Positions 9,769 through 18,282 of a stretch of DNA of 64,000 nucleotides are shown piece after piece. A program made the translations under genes and the position numbers. Below the pieces are notes generated by a model. That model worked only from the letters and a program-made list of their open reading frames with translations. It did no database searches and was not told the origin of the DNA. This stretch comes from Rhizobium sp. N324 (GTDB lineage: Bacteria > Pseudomonadota > Alphaproteobacteria > Rhizobiales > Rhizobiaceae): the NCBI RefSeq assembly GCF_001664485.1, contig NZ_CP013635.1, positions 310,001-374,000 on the forward strand, written 5' to 3'. Position 1 is the first letter of the stretch; each line of letters begins with the position of its first letter.

Positions 9769-10839
9769 ATGGAAGATTCCGCTCACCCGAAACGGTCCGT
9801 CACGGTCGCCGACGTCGCCAAGGCCGCCAAGGTCTCGAAGGCGACGGCCGCGCGCGTGCTTGGCGGCTATGGCGTGGTCAGCGACACGATCAAGCATCAG
9901 GTGATGGCGGCGGCGGCGGCGCTCGAATACCGCCCGAACGAGCTTGCCCGGAGCATGAGCACCGGACGATCCGGCATCATCGGCGTCGTTGTCGGCGACA
10001 TCGAGAACGCTTTCTTCAGCCTGGCGGTGCGCGGCATCAGCGATGCGGCCCGCCTCGCGGGCTTCAACGTCATCATCGCCAATTCGGGCGAACATCTCGA
10101 TGCGGAAAGATCGGCTGTCGACCTACTGATCGGCAAGCGCGTCGATGGCCTGATTGTCACGCCGGCCCGCTGCGACCGCCTCGATCACCTGCAGCACGTC
10201 CGGCGCGCCGGCGTGCCGCTGGTGCTGTTCGACCGAACTATCCCGGAACTCGATGTCGACTCCGTGACCGGCGACGACCGGGAGGCGGCCCTCAGCGCGA
10301 CCCGATATATGATCGGCCAAGGACATCGCCGCCTCGCCTATGTCTCCGCCATGGACGCCGACAAAGACGGGCTTACCGATATCGCACTTATCTCGAATTC
10401 CGCCGTGCGCGAACGCGTCGAAGGCTTCGCCTGCGCCCTGACCGAGGCGGGTTTGTCAAACCCTCTCCATTCCGTCAGGCTCGGCGCCACGGACCAGCAT
10501 CAGACGGACGCTGTGATCAATCGCCTGCTCTCGGAAATATCGCCGCCGACGGCGCTGTTGGCATCTGACAGCCTGGTCGGCTTGCGCATTTTCAAGTCGC
10601 TGCAATCGCTCGGCCTGTCGATCCCACACGATGTCTCGATGATTTCCTTTCTGGACGCCGACTGGACCAGCGTCACCGTCCCACCTATCACCATCGTCGA
10701 CCAGCGCGTCTACGAACTGGGCAAACTCGCCGGTGAACGGCTCGTCGCCCGCATCGAACGCACCCCTCTCGCCGTGGAACGTCTACGCGTCGCCACCAGC
10801 CTCGTCGTGCGCGGCTCCGTTGCGATGATCGGCCGGTGA
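9769..10839 (+). CDS. LacI-family transcriptional regulator
   Basis: This 356-residue regulator has an N-terminal LacI helix-turn-helix (VTVADVAKAAKVSKATAARVL, then the hinge helix around YRPNELARSMSTG). A periplasmic-binding-protein-like effector domain follows (about residues 65-350, with IIGVVVGDIENAFF and DGLIVTP). It should bind the palindromes in its own upstream region and control the divergent amino-acid-type ABC importer and oxidoreductase, releasing DNA on binding a small effector. LacI regulators usually sense sugars, so control of an amino-acid-type importer is slightly unusual and may mean the substrate is a sugar-amino-acid conjugate; that is speculation. Confidence 0.9.
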   Translation: MEDSAHPKRSVTVADVAKAAKVSKATAARVLGGYGVVSDTIKHQVMAAAAALEYRPNELARSMSTGRSGIIGVVVGDIENAFFSLAVRGISDAARLAGFNVIIANSGEHLDAERSAVDLLIGKRVDGLIVTPARCDRLDHLQHVRRAGVPLVLFDRTIPELDVDSVTGDDREAALSATRYMIGQGHRRLAYVSAMDADKDGLTDIALISNSAVRERVEGFACALTEAGLSNPLHSVRLGATDQHQTDAVINRLLSEISPPTALLASDSLVGLRIFKSLQSLGLSIPHDVSMISFLDADWTSVTVPPITIVDQRVYELGKLAGERLVARIERTPLAVERLRVATSLVVRGSVAMIGR

Positions 10840-10863
10840 GATCCTGTCTAAAGCCGACATGCT

Positions 10864-11127
10864 CTAATCATAAAGCTCGCCATGACCGATCTGCCCTTGC
10901 CGAGCAGAAGTATCGCTGATGATGGGGTCGTCGGCCGGATCGGGATCTTTCTTATTGGCATCGCTTAGAAACTGCGCGGCCTCGAGCAGCGCCGCGGTGA
11001 TCTCTTCGGTTGCCCATCCGGCTTCATTGGCGGCTGCAATCACCTCTTGCAACGCGTCGCGCGCGGCATCGGTCGCCTCTTTGAAGCGTTGCACTGGCGC
11101 TTCGGTTTTCGGCTGCGGAAAGGTCAT
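10864..11127 (-). CDS. Small hypothetical protein (87 aa)
   Basis: No family is recognised. The central part is predicted helical and acidic (EATDAARDALQEVIAAANEAG), ending in an Asp/Pro-rich segment (KKDPDPADDP). No signal peptide or membrane helix is visible. Three ATG codons stand in a row at 11133, 11130 and 11127. GGAGGGA is spaced best for the last, which I use. It converges on the LacI gene, whose stop is 25 bp away. Confidence 0.6.
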   Translation of the reverse strand: MTFPQPKTEAPVQRFKEATDAARDALQEVIAAANEAGWATEEITAALLEAAQFLSDANKKDPDPADDPIISDTSARQGQIGHGELYD

Positions 11128-11222
11128 CATCATTCCCTCCGTTAGGTCTGGCTATTGGAGAAAAACGCAGCCCGCGGGAAATGGATGCACGATTATCCCG
11201 ATTTCGGTGACGATCTTCAGCC

Positions 11223-11453
11223 TCAGATGACCGTCTGAAGCAGAAACGGAGAGCGTTCCAGCGGACGCTGCGCAAGAATCCTCAACATCGCCGGGCCTTG
11301 TATGCCGGTCGTCGTCGTAGAGCGGCCGTCGTGATAGACCACCGTCATGACGCGGCTGAGGCTGTCGTACCTGATCTGCGCGATCGTGCGTGTGTGAACC
11401 GGAAAGATGAATTCATGGGGCTGAGACTTTCGCCTGGAGCGCTTCGAGGTCAT
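11223..11453 (-). CDS. KTSC-like domain small protein (76 aa)
   Basis: A basic N-terminus is followed by a segment resembling the KTSC domain (IAQIRYDSLSRVMTVVYHDG), a short beta-rich fold found alone or next to lysyl-tRNA-synthetase-like proteins, whose function is not known. The ATG has GGAG nine bases upstream. It lies on the same strand as the neighbouring small genes, though gaps of about 95 and 316 bp separate it from them. Confidence 0.55.
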   Translation of the reverse strand: MTSKRSRRKSQPHEFIFPVHTRTIAQIRYDSLSRVMTVVYHDGRSTTTTGIQGPAMLRILAQRPLERSPFLLQTVI

Positions 11454-11769
11454 CGTGATGCTCCGTCAACATAGTGGCAGCACTCACCCCGCCGTTCCCA
11501 GCTCAGGATACGCGTGATAGTCGACAACACATCCCTCATCGAGTGCCTCCAATGCGCTCAGAAATAGACCAACCGACCGAACGGGTCGGTTCCGGCAATC
11601 GAACCGGCGACCTCCAGGTCGGAGACTTGGCCTCACACTACAGATGCCGATCAAGCATATATTGTTTCCACGGTCGCGTGACATCGGCGTGACATGCAGA
11701 TCACGGCTCGAATACCTGCCCGGAACGGGCTTGGCGAAGTGTCAGTTCTCGCGGAGAACCGCCAGCCCA
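11454..11769. other. Intergenic stretch with no supported gene
   Basis: Short open frames exist on both strands (about 66-72 codons), but none has a convincing ribosome site or a protein-like composition throughout. No repeat or RNA gene was recognised. It probably holds promoter sequence for the KTSC-like gene. Confidence 0.4.
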
Positions 11770-12018
11770 TCAATGCAATGTTCTCTGTATCCCATGGGCG
11801 CAGGCGGCCTGCGGCCAGCATTCGACGCTGCGCGCGAGCGACCGAATGGCTTCATCCACGACGAAAACCGCATCCCCGAGCCGTTCGATCTCGTAATGGA
11901 GTTCGGAGAACTCGACTTCATCGAGCCCCTCACCGTCCAGCAGCCGTCTGCTGGCCTCGATCAGGCGCTCCGTGCGCCCGACAATATCAAGAGCACTTCG
12001 TATGATGATGTCGAGCAT
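11770..12018 (-). CDS. Small hypothetical protein (82 aa)
   Basis: No family is recognised. The protein is acidic and helical (LIEASRRLLDGEGLDEVEFS, then YEIERLGDAVFVVDEAIRSL), without signal peptide or membrane segment. I chose the ATG at 12018, preceded by GAGGG. The frame extends upstream to 12207 with arginine/serine/proline-rich sequence antisense to the next gene, which looks non-coding. Confidence 0.55.
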   Translation of the reverse strand: MLDIIIRSALDIVGRTERLIEASRRLLDGEGLDEVEFSELHYEIERLGDAVFVVDEAIRSLARSVECWPQAACAHGIQRTLH

Positions 12019-12085
12019 GCAGTTGCCCTCGCTTGAATAACCAAGTTTCGGGCATAATCGGAATGCTGACAATCCCGAAATCTTG

Positions 12086-12493
12086 TCAGATGCGCGCGCG
12101 GAACGTGTCGTAGAAATCCCTGACCTCGCGCAGCGCCGATTGATGGCGGCGGCGTGGCAGAGAGGCCCGGCGACCGGCGAAGGCGAAGGCAGCCGCGACG
12201 GCGGCAACGAGAAGAAGCGTCGAGGCCGGATAGAGCTTCACGACCGCTTCCGTCCGACGCATCGCTTTCCCGGCACCGCCCTTTACCGATCGGACGCCAT
12301 CGAGGATCTGCTGCTGCAGCGAGTCGATCTGCTGTCGCAGCGCGCTCAACTCCTCACGCAAGTCCTGATCAGCCTGTCGGGGAACGCCGACGGAGGCCGT
12401 GTTGACATCGATGACGGCTTTCGGCACAGGCTCGCCGATCTTGGCTCCCTTGGTCTCGAGGGTGGCCGTCTCATTGCTCTTGCGTCGCGGCAT
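12086..12493 (-). CDS. Membrane-anchored coiled-coil protein, DUF883/ElaB-like
   Basis: This 135-residue protein has a basic N-terminus and a coiled-coil segment at about 43-65 (REELSALRQQIDSLQQQIL). A glycine-containing amphipathic linker and a single transmembrane helix follow (about 90-108, ASTLLLVAAVAAAFAFAGRR), with a short basic tail. The layout resembles ElaB/YqjD (DUF883) inner-membrane proteins, but the similarity is architectural rather than by clear motif. The ATG at 12493 follows AAGGAG; a TTG two codons upstream is possible. Confidence 0.6.
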   Translation of the reverse strand: MPRRKSNETATLETKGAKIGEPVPKAVIDVNTASVGVPRQADQDLREELSALRQQIDSLQQQILDGVRSVKGGAGKAMRRTEAVVKLYPASTLLLVAAVAAAFAFAGRRASLPRRRHQSALREVRDFYDTFRARI

Positions 12494-12530
12494 GATCAAT
12501 TCTCCTTCCCAAACCTCAAATCACCCTGTT

Positions 12531-12821
12531 TTAGTCGTCATCGAGCGAGAAGACCGGTCGATAGTGGCGCTCCGCAATCAGCAAGCTGCGATCAGGTCGG
12601 ATGATGTAAATTTCCTCGACCTGGCGTCCCCATTGATCGGTAAAGCTGTGCGGGAAAGAAGACCCTATGGGCGATTTCGTCAACTTCGTGCGAGGCTGAC
12701 CATTGTAGGTAATGCTGCCGGGGATAGGGGCCAGTCCCGCCGACGCGTAATTGCCTACGCCGGTCATGCAGCCCGTCAGAATAACGGCAAAGGCCAGCCC
12801 AAATCCCATGCTCCGTTTCAT
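12531..12821 (-). CDS. Small lipoprotein
   Basis: This 96-residue protein has a short basic signal sequence ending in a lipobox (AVILTGC), with Cys18 as the probable lipid-modified residue. The mature part includes ITYNGQPRTKLTKSPIG and IYIIRPDRSLLIAERHYRP and is rich in beta-forming residues. No named family is recognised. GGAGGTG immediately upstream makes the start secure. An outer-membrane or periplasmic location is inferred from the lipobox. Confidence 0.72.
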   Translation of the reverse strand: MKRSMGFGLAFAVILTGCMTGVGNYASAGLAPIPGSITYNGQPRTKLTKSPIGSSFPHSFTDQWGRQVEEIYIIRPDRSLLIAERHYRPVFSLDDD

Positions 12822-12960
12822 CGCACCTCCAGCCGTTCCGTCCGTTGCGCGTCACTCGCCCCATCACTCGCCAATGTAACAGGAGACGACAGAGATTGTT
12901 CCAGAATCGGATGGAAACGTCGGAATAACTGCCCCTTAGCGGGGCGTGGTCCGTGCAAAG

Positions 12961-14037
12961 TCAGCCCTGCCCCCTCAGGCCGACGACGTCAGGAATCGGC
13001 AAACCCAGCATCTCGGCGTGTTTACAGAGCCTGTCCCAAGGCACTTCGCCGACCGGCACGCCTTCCTCCAACGCCGAGCGGCGCTTTCGGGCTGCGCTGT
13101 CGCCCGGCATGCGGACAGGGCCGTTGTTCCAGGGCGCGGAAGGGTTGCTGCGGCATGCGGAGGCGAGAAAATCGGACTGCGTGGTAAAGGCATCCAGCCC
13201 GGCGAAAAAGGCGGGGTCGATGATTTGAAGAAAGGCGCTTTGCGAAAACACACCGGGCGGGGCGTTCGCCCGTCCCTTGCCGGAAAGCCCCTGCCCCAGC
13301 AACTCGACGATCAGCCCGAGCCCAAAGCCCTTATGTCCCTTCAGCCGGCCACCGAGCGGCATCATCGTCCCGCCGCGCTCGGTCACCTCGCGTGGATCAT
13401 CGGTCGGCTCGCCTGCGGCGGTGAAAGCCCAGGCCTCGGGGAATTTTTCGCCGGCCTTCGCCAAGTTTTGCGTCATCGTCGTGGTGGTGATCGAAGCCGA
13501 GACGTCGATCAGGATCGGATCTCCGGATGTCGGGAAGCCGGCCGCCATCGGATTCGGCGTCAGAAGCGGTTTCGTGCCGCCATAGGGCGCGACGCGGCTT
13601 GCCGCGGGATGCGACACCGACAGCTCCACGATCAGCCCCTGCTCGGTAACCTGCCGCATGAAGGCTGACAGAGCGCAGGTATGATGGCAGTTTCGGATTG
13701 CCGCGGTGACGACGCCATGATCGCGAACACGTTCGCAGGCCTGGTCGATCGCCTTGGTCAAAAGCCATGCGCCGGGCAAGGATTTGCCGTCCCAGACAAA
13801 GGCCGCGCCGCGATCATTGACCACTTCATAGCTGCCGGACTTCGCCAGCGAACCGTCTTCCAATGCTTCGACATACCAGTTCAGAAGGCTGACGCCATGC
13901 GTTTCATGGCCGATCATGTCGCCCTCCACCAGGACGGCGGCCGTTGTTTCGGCCTTGTCGGCCTCCATCCCGGCGCCGGTCAATATCTGCTCGGCGAATT
14001 GGGTCAGGGCAATGCGGTCAATCAGCGGCATAGGCAT
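12961..14037 (-). CDS. Ldh2-family (malate/L-lactate/diketogulonate) dehydrogenase
   Basis: This 358-residue protein has the marks of the NAD(P)-dependent Ldh2/YlbC/YiaK family: the N-terminal VEGDMIGHETHGVSLL, the nucleotide-site segment YGGTKPLLTPNPMAAGFPT, and GFGLGLIVELLGQGLSG. These enzymes reduce 2-oxo acids or 2,3-diketo acids such as malate/oxaloacetate, ureidoglycolate and 2,3-diketogulonate. It sits 69 bp downstream of the family-5 binding-protein gene on the same strand, at the edge of the sugar-acid block, so a 2-oxo acid intermediate of that pathway is a likely substrate. Confidence 0.85.
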   Translation of the reverse strand: MPMPLIDRIALTQFAEQILTGAGMEADKAETTAAVLVEGDMIGHETHGVSLLNWYVEALEDGSLAKSGSYEVVNDRGAAFVWDGKSLPGAWLLTKAIDQACERVRDHGVVTAAIRNCHHTCALSAFMRQVTEQGLIVELSVSHPAASRVAPYGGTKPLLTPNPMAAGFPTSGDPILIDVSASITTTTMTQNLAKAGEKFPEAWAFTAAGEPTDDPREVTERGGTMMPLGGRLKGHKGFGLGLIVELLGQGLSGKGRANAPPGVFSQSAFLQIIDPAFFAGLDAFTTQSDFLASACRSNPSAPWNNGPVRMPGDSAARKRRSALEEGVPVGEVPWDRLCKHAEMLGLPIPDVVGLRGQG

Positions 14038-14106
14038 CCATCCGTCATGTCATGGAAGGCGCGGGCCATTCAGGAAAGGGGCCCGCGCTTCAATCGGCAA
14101 ACCAGC

Positions 14107-15627
14107 TTACTTGAAGCGGATCTGCGACAGCTGCAGTTCGGAATTCGTCGCGATCGTCGGCTTGAAGTCGAGACGCGGCGAAACGCGGGTGAAGCCGACC
14201 ATATGAAACATCGGGATATCGGCGATGATATCGGTGTTCACCTTGGCGAAAAGCTCCTTCCAGAGTTTCGTGCGCTCCTCGCCGGTGGCTGAGGTCGCCT
14301 TGGCGATGAGGGCGTCCACCGCTGGATCCCGAACCATGGAGTGAGAACCGTCTGTCGCGTATTTCACGAAGGCGGTGAAGACGGGATCGCCGGTCGCATT
14401 GTCGTGCTGCGACTGGGTCAATGTCGGACCGGAATCGGCGACGAAGGGTGCAACGAAATAGCCGTTCCACACGGAAACGTCGTACATGTCGAGCTTGACG
14501 TTCAAACCGACGTCCTGAAGCATGGCCATCATCGCTTCCATCGCTTCGGTGGCGTTGGGATATTGCCCATTGCGACCGATGATGCGGATCTGTTGATCGA
14601 CCGGGACGCCGTCGGCTTTCGCCGCCTTGACCAATTCCTTTGCTTTTTCGGGATCATAAGGCCAGGCGGGGATATCGGCATTGTAGCCGATCGTTGTGGG
14701 GACGACGAGCTGCGTGGCGATCTTCGCCTGTTCGGGAAACAGCGTTCCGAGCATGGCCTGACGATCGATAGCGAGGTTCATCGCTTCGCGTATGCGCCGG
14801 TCGTTGAGCGGCGCTGCGCGCGTATCGATGCGCAGCGATGTCGTCTCCGAATTCGGATAGGCGAAATCGGTTTCCTTGTTGGTGGCATCCTGCACCGATA
14901 CGGCCGGAACGATGTCGGCTTCGCCGGCATCGACCATGGCCGCTGCGACCGCACTGTCTGAGCGGAACAGATAGGTCGCCTGCTCCACTTGCGGCTTCTC
15001 CCCCCAATAGTCCGGATTGCGCTTCAGCACGATAGACTGGCCAATCTCCCATTTGTCGAAGGTATAGGGGCCGGTGCCGATCGGCTTGCGGGTGAATTCG
15101 TCTGCCGGTGTCGCTTCGGCCGACTCCACGGCCATCACCGTCATCAGCAGCGGAAGGATCGGCTGGGCCGGTTTTGTCGTAATGCGGATCGTGTTGGCAT
15201 CCGGCGTCTCGAAGCTGAATTCCGTGCCGCCGAAATATTTGCCGCCGGTTTCACAGCTGAGCTTCTTGTTCTTGTTGCGCTCGATCGTGAACTGGACATC
15301 TTTGGCGGTGAACGGCTTGCCATCGTGCCATTTGACATTCGGGCGCAGCTTGAACTCCCAGGTGTCGTCGTCGATCTTCGACCATTCCGTCGCCAGGCGG
15401 GGTTTGAGACCACCATTGACGTAGTCGAATTCGACCAGCATCTCGTTGACGTTCTCAGAAATGACCCGGCCGACGTCCTGGCGCGCGGCCATGCAGGGCT
15501 CGACGACATCGACGGTTTCCGCGAGCACGACGGTGACGTTGCTCTTGGCATCGTCAGCGTGAACCGAGCCAGCGCTCAGCCCGATCATCGCGGTTGAAAA
15601 ACAGGCAACGACCAAATGCAGTTTCAT
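14107..15627 (-). CDS. Family-5 (peptide/opine-type) ABC transporter substrate-binding protein
   Basis: This 506-residue periplasmic protein has a signal peptide (MKLHLVVACFSTAMIGLSAG, cleaved near VHADD) and the DppA/OppA fold. Family-5 motifs include the segments VNGGLKPRLATEWSKIDDD and TWEFKLRPNVKWHDGKPFTA. The ATG at 15627 follows GGGAGGAGAACGAA. It has no adjacent permease; the only matching permeases and ATPase here are encoded at 23.1-26.5 kb, and both transcription units share an upstream palindrome, so they probably form one importer. The substrate is likely a sugar acid or related plant compound rather than a peptide, inferred from context only. Confidence 0.88.
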   Translation of the reverse strand: MKLHLVVACFSTAMIGLSAGSVHADDAKSNVTVVLAETVDVVEPCMAARQDVGRVISENVNEMLVEFDYVNGGLKPRLATEWSKIDDDTWEFKLRPNVKWHDGKPFTAKDVQFTIERNKNKKLSCETGGKYFGGTEFSFETPDANTIRITTKPAQPILPLLMTVMAVESAEATPADEFTRKPIGTGPYTFDKWEIGQSIVLKRNPDYWGEKPQVEQATYLFRSDSAVAAAMVDAGEADIVPAVSVQDATNKETDFAYPNSETTSLRIDTRAAPLNDRRIREAMNLAIDRQAMLGTLFPEQAKIATQLVVPTTIGYNADIPAWPYDPEKAKELVKAAKADGVPVDQQIRIIGRNGQYPNATEAMEAMMAMLQDVGLNVKLDMYDVSVWNGYFVAPFVADSGPTLTQSQHDNATGDPVFTAFVKYATDGSHSMVRDPAVDALIAKATSATGEERTKLWKELFAKVNTDIIADIPMFHMVGFTRVSPRLDFKPTIATNSELQLSQIRFK

Positions 15628-15739
15628 TTCGTTCTCCTCCCATGCGCCGGCGGCGCTCTTTACGGCGAATCTTCGTCCTATCTCCGGTGATCCGGCCTTC
15701 GCCTCCTCTTTGCGAAAAGCCATTCTAATACACAAGAGC

Positions 15740-15753
15740 ACTAATATACTAGT
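15740..15753. promoter_or_regulatory. Putative regulon operator, copy 1 (upstream of binding-protein gene)
   Basis: ACTAATATACTAGT is an imperfect palindrome 113 bp before the binding-protein start. Close variants stand upstream of the IlvD/GntR pair, the permease operon and the EamA gene. The divergent GntR regulator at 21.4 kb is the best candidate binder. Confidence 0.55.
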
Positions 15754-15818
15754 TAAGCGGAGCGATCAAGCGCAGCACGCGGAACACGGGCGCCAACGCT
15801 GTCCGAAACGCTCGATTT

Positions 15819-15926
15819 CTAGCCGGCCGAAGCAATCGATCCACGCATCGTCTCGACCTCACCGTCGGTAAGATCGGTCAGTGGCGGACCCTTTGGCTCG
15901 TGCCTCGAGCCGGCGAATGATCTCGC
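15819..15926 (-). pseudogene. Possible C-terminal remnant of a DapA-family dehydratase/aldolase
   Basis: Just downstream of the aldehyde dehydrogenase, one minus-strand frame reads EPKGPPLTDLTDGEVETMRG followed by SIASAG and a stop at 15819-15821. This resembles the PPL-DL ending of dihydrodipicolinate-synthase-family proteins such as 5-keto-4-deoxyglucarate dehydratase. No start or catalytic region exists in this gap; upstream the same frame hits a stop, while the neighbouring frame reads TATERREIIRRLEARAKG, suggesting a frameshift. The call rests on a short match from memory and is tentative. Confidence 0.3.
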
Positions 15927-15965
15927 GACGTTCCGTCGCGGTGATCAATTGCTTCTTCCTCGGCT

Positions 15966-17483
15966 TCAGTTGCGCAGATCGAGGGGCAACAGGCCGGCGG
16001 GGAAATTCTGGTAGGCGACGGGGCGCAGAAACCGGCGGATCGACATGGTGCCGACGCTGGTCGCGCCGAAATTGGTCGAGGCCGGATAGGGGCCGCCATG
16101 CACCATGGAATCGACAACCTCGACGCCGGTCGGGAAGCCATTAATCAGCAACCTGCCCGCCTTCCTTTCGAGGATCGGCAGCAGGTCGCGGGCCAGGCCA
16201 AGATCGGCGTCTTCCATTTGGATCGTCGCGGTCAACTGCCCCTGGAAGCTTTCGGCAAGGGAGAGCATCTCTTCCGGCGAGCCGACGCGCACCACCAGAC
16301 CGAGAGAACCGAACACCTCTTCGCTGAGCGAATGATCGGCAAGCCAGGCCGAGCCATTGGTCTCGAACAGATTCGGGGCGGCGTCACGACCGGCGCTCTT
16401 TACAGAAAGAACCGGCGCGACGGCATTGCTCCCCCGCATACGCTCGACACCGTCGTGATAGGCGGCGGCGATGCCTTGGGTCAGCATCGTCTGCGGCGCC
16501 ACCTTTTCAAGAGCCGCCTTGGCAGCGCCGGTAAACCTGTCCGCCTCCGGCCCATCGACGACGACGGCAATACCGGGTTTGGTGCAGAACTGGCCGGCGC
16601 CCAGCGTCAGCGAGCCGGCCCAGCCGGAACCGATCGCCTCAGCCCGGGCGGCGGTCGCGGCCGGCAGCAGGAACATCGGATTGACGCTGCCGAGCTCCCC
16701 GAAAAAGGGAATCGGTTCGGGGCGCTGGGCGCAAAGGTCAAAAAGCGCACGGCCGCCGACAAGCGACCCGGTAAAGCCGACCGCCTTGATGGCGGGATGC
16801 GTCACCAGAGCCGTGCCGACATCGCGGCGCCCGCCCTGGATCAGGCTGAAGACGCCAGCCGGCATTCCGGTGCGCTCGATCGCAGCTGCGACCGCCTCGG
16901 CAATAATCTCACCGGTGCCGGGATGGGCCGAATGTCCTTTGACCACGACAGGGCAGCCGGCGGCAAGCGCGGCTGCCGTGTCGCCGCCGGCCGTCGAAAA
17001 TGCCAGCGGAAAATTCGAGGCGCCGAAAACGGCGACCGGGCCGATCGGCCGCTGCACCAGGCGGATTTCAGGCCGCGGCGCCGGCTGCCGATCGGGCTGC
17101 GCCGCATCGGTGCGGGCATCAAGATGCGCGCCTTTGCGGATATGCTCGGCAAACAGCTTGAGCTGGCCCGTGGTGCGGGCGCGCTCACCGTTGAGCCGGC
17201 CCTCGGGGAGCCCGGTTTCCTCGGTTCCGATCAGGGTGACCGCCGCGCCGCGCCTGTCGATTTCCTCGGCGATCGTCTCGAGGAAAATGGCGCGCGCCTC
17301 GCTTGTCTTTGATGAAAAGGCCGCAAAAGCGGCTTCGGCAGCGCGGCAGGCGCGGTCGACCAGTTCCGTCGTACCGACAGCGAAGTCATGTGCCGGGCCA
17401 TGCGCCGGCTCGGAGCGAAACGTCGTCGTCCCGGCAATCCACTCGCCGGCGATGAGATGCCTGCCTGAGGGTGTCCAGCTCAT
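15966..17483 (-). CDS. Aldehyde dehydrogenase, 2,5-dioxovalerate (alpha-ketoglutarate semialdehyde) type
   Basis: This 505-residue protein belongs to the aldehyde dehydrogenase superfamily. The catalytic cysteine is in LGAGQFCTKPG (about residue 300) and the general-base glutamate in FGELGSVNP (about 262). The cofactor-loop segment VGFTGSLVGGRALFD precedes them, and PVVVKGHSAHPGTGEI lies near 180-195. The Thr-Lys-Pro after the cysteine and the overall pattern match the ketoglutarate-semialdehyde branch, which makes 2-oxoglutarate with NAD(P)+ as the last step of aldarate, hydroxyproline and arabinose pathways. It is the distal gene of a minus-strand run with RraA-like, enolase-type and IlvD-type genes, consistent with that role. 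Confidence 0.88.
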   Translation of the reverse strand: MSWTPSGRHLIAGEWIAGTTTFRSEPAHGPAHDFAVGTTELVDRACRAAEAAFAAFSSKTSEARAIFLETIAEEIDRRGAAVTLIGTEETGLPEGRLNGERARTTGQLKLFAEHIRKGAHLDARTDAAQPDRQPAPRPEIRLVQRPIGPVAVFGASNFPLAFSTAGGDTAAALAAGCPVVVKGHSAHPGTGEIIAEAVAAAIERTGMPAGVFSLIQGGRRDVGTALVTHPAIKAVGFTGSLVGGRALFDLCAQRPEPIPFFGELGSVNPMFLLPAATAARAEAIGSGWAGSLTLGAGQFCTKPGIAVVVDGPEADRFTGAAKAALEKVAPQTMLTQGIAAAYHDGVERMRGSNAVAPVLSVKSAGRDAAPNLFETNGSAWLADHSLSEEVFGSLGLVVRVGSPEEMLSLAESFQGQLTATIQMEDADLGLARDLLPILERKAGRLLINGFPTGVEVVDSMVHGGPYPASTNFGATSVGTMSIRRFLRPVAYQNFPAGLLPLDLRN

Positions 17484-17549
17484 TATTATCCTCCTCGGCG
17501 GAGTTCTGCTCCGTCCTTGTGCGGTGATCCGTTGTTCAAGCTCCCGGCT

Positions 17550-18260
17550 TTAGCGGCTGTTCACCTTCCGCCATTCGGCAAAGAGCGTCAGATTGCTCTC
17601 ATCGGTGGCTGGGTAGAGACCGATGATCGTATGCCCCTGCTTGACGCGCTCCGTGACGAAATCCTCGTAAGCGGTCATCTCCACCGCTTCGTCGGCGATC
17701 TCGTCGGCGATCTCGGCCGGGATGACGATCACGCTGTCGTCGTCGCCGACCATGATGTCGCCCGGGAAGACCGCCACGTCCCCGCAGCCGATCGGCACGT
17801 TGATGTCGATCGCTTCGTGCAGCGTGAGGTTGGTCGGGCTGGAGGGACGATGATGATAGGCGGGAATATCAAGGCCGCCGATGGTCATGGCGTCGCGGAA
17901 GCCGCCGTCGGTCACGACGCCGGCCCCGCCGCGCATCATCAGGCGGGTAATCAATATGTCGCCGGCCGACGCCGCCCGCGGGTCCTTGCGGCTGTCCATC
18001 ACCAGAACATGGCCTTCGGGGCAGGTCTCGATGGCAAGCCGCTGCGGGTGTTTGGGGTTCCGAAACACGTTCATCGCATTGCGGTCCTCGCGCGCCGGCA
18101 TGTAGCGCAGCGTGAAGGCCGGTCCCACCATATTGCGGCCTTTCGGCTGCACCGGCCGGACATCCTGGACCGTCTGATTTCTCAGGCCGCGCTTGAACAG
18201 CGCCGAGCAGAGCGTCGCGACCGAAACACCCATCAGCTTTTCACGGGTTGCGGGGTTCAT
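17550..18260 (-). CDS. RraA-like / HMG aldolase-family protein
   Basis: This 236-residue protein has the RraA fold signature: VSVATLCSALFKRGLRN, GPAFTLRYMPA, the central DILITRLMMRGGAGVVTDGG with the Arg-Asp pair in GGFRDAM, and GDIMVGDDDSVIVIP. The family includes the RNase E inhibitor RraA and class II 4-hydroxy-4-methyl-2-oxoglutarate/oxaloacetate aldolases. Automated names such as RNase regulator are often wrong for catabolic copies. Located between an aldehyde dehydrogenase and a sugar-acid dehydratase, an aldolase or decarboxylase activity on a keto-acid is more likely. GAGGAG precedes the ATG by eight bases. Confidence 0.82.
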   Translation of the reverse strand: MNPATREKLMGVSVATLCSALFKRGLRNQTVQDVRPVQPKGRNMVGPAFTLRYMPAREDRNAMNVFRNPKHPQRLAIETCPEGHVLVMDSRKDPRAASAGDILITRLMMRGGAGVVTDGGFRDAMTIGGLDIPAYHHRPSSPTNLTLHEAIDINVPIGCGDVAVFPGDIMVGDDDSVIVIPAEIADEIADEAVEMTAYEDFVTERVKQGHTIIGLYPATDESNLTLFAEWRKVNSR

Positions 18261-18282
18261 ATTTCCATCTCCTCGTTCGAAT

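Noticed and set aside
11484..11684. Short minus-strand frame of 66 codons
   Set aside because: No ribosome site, uneven composition, and no recognisable motif; left as intergenic.
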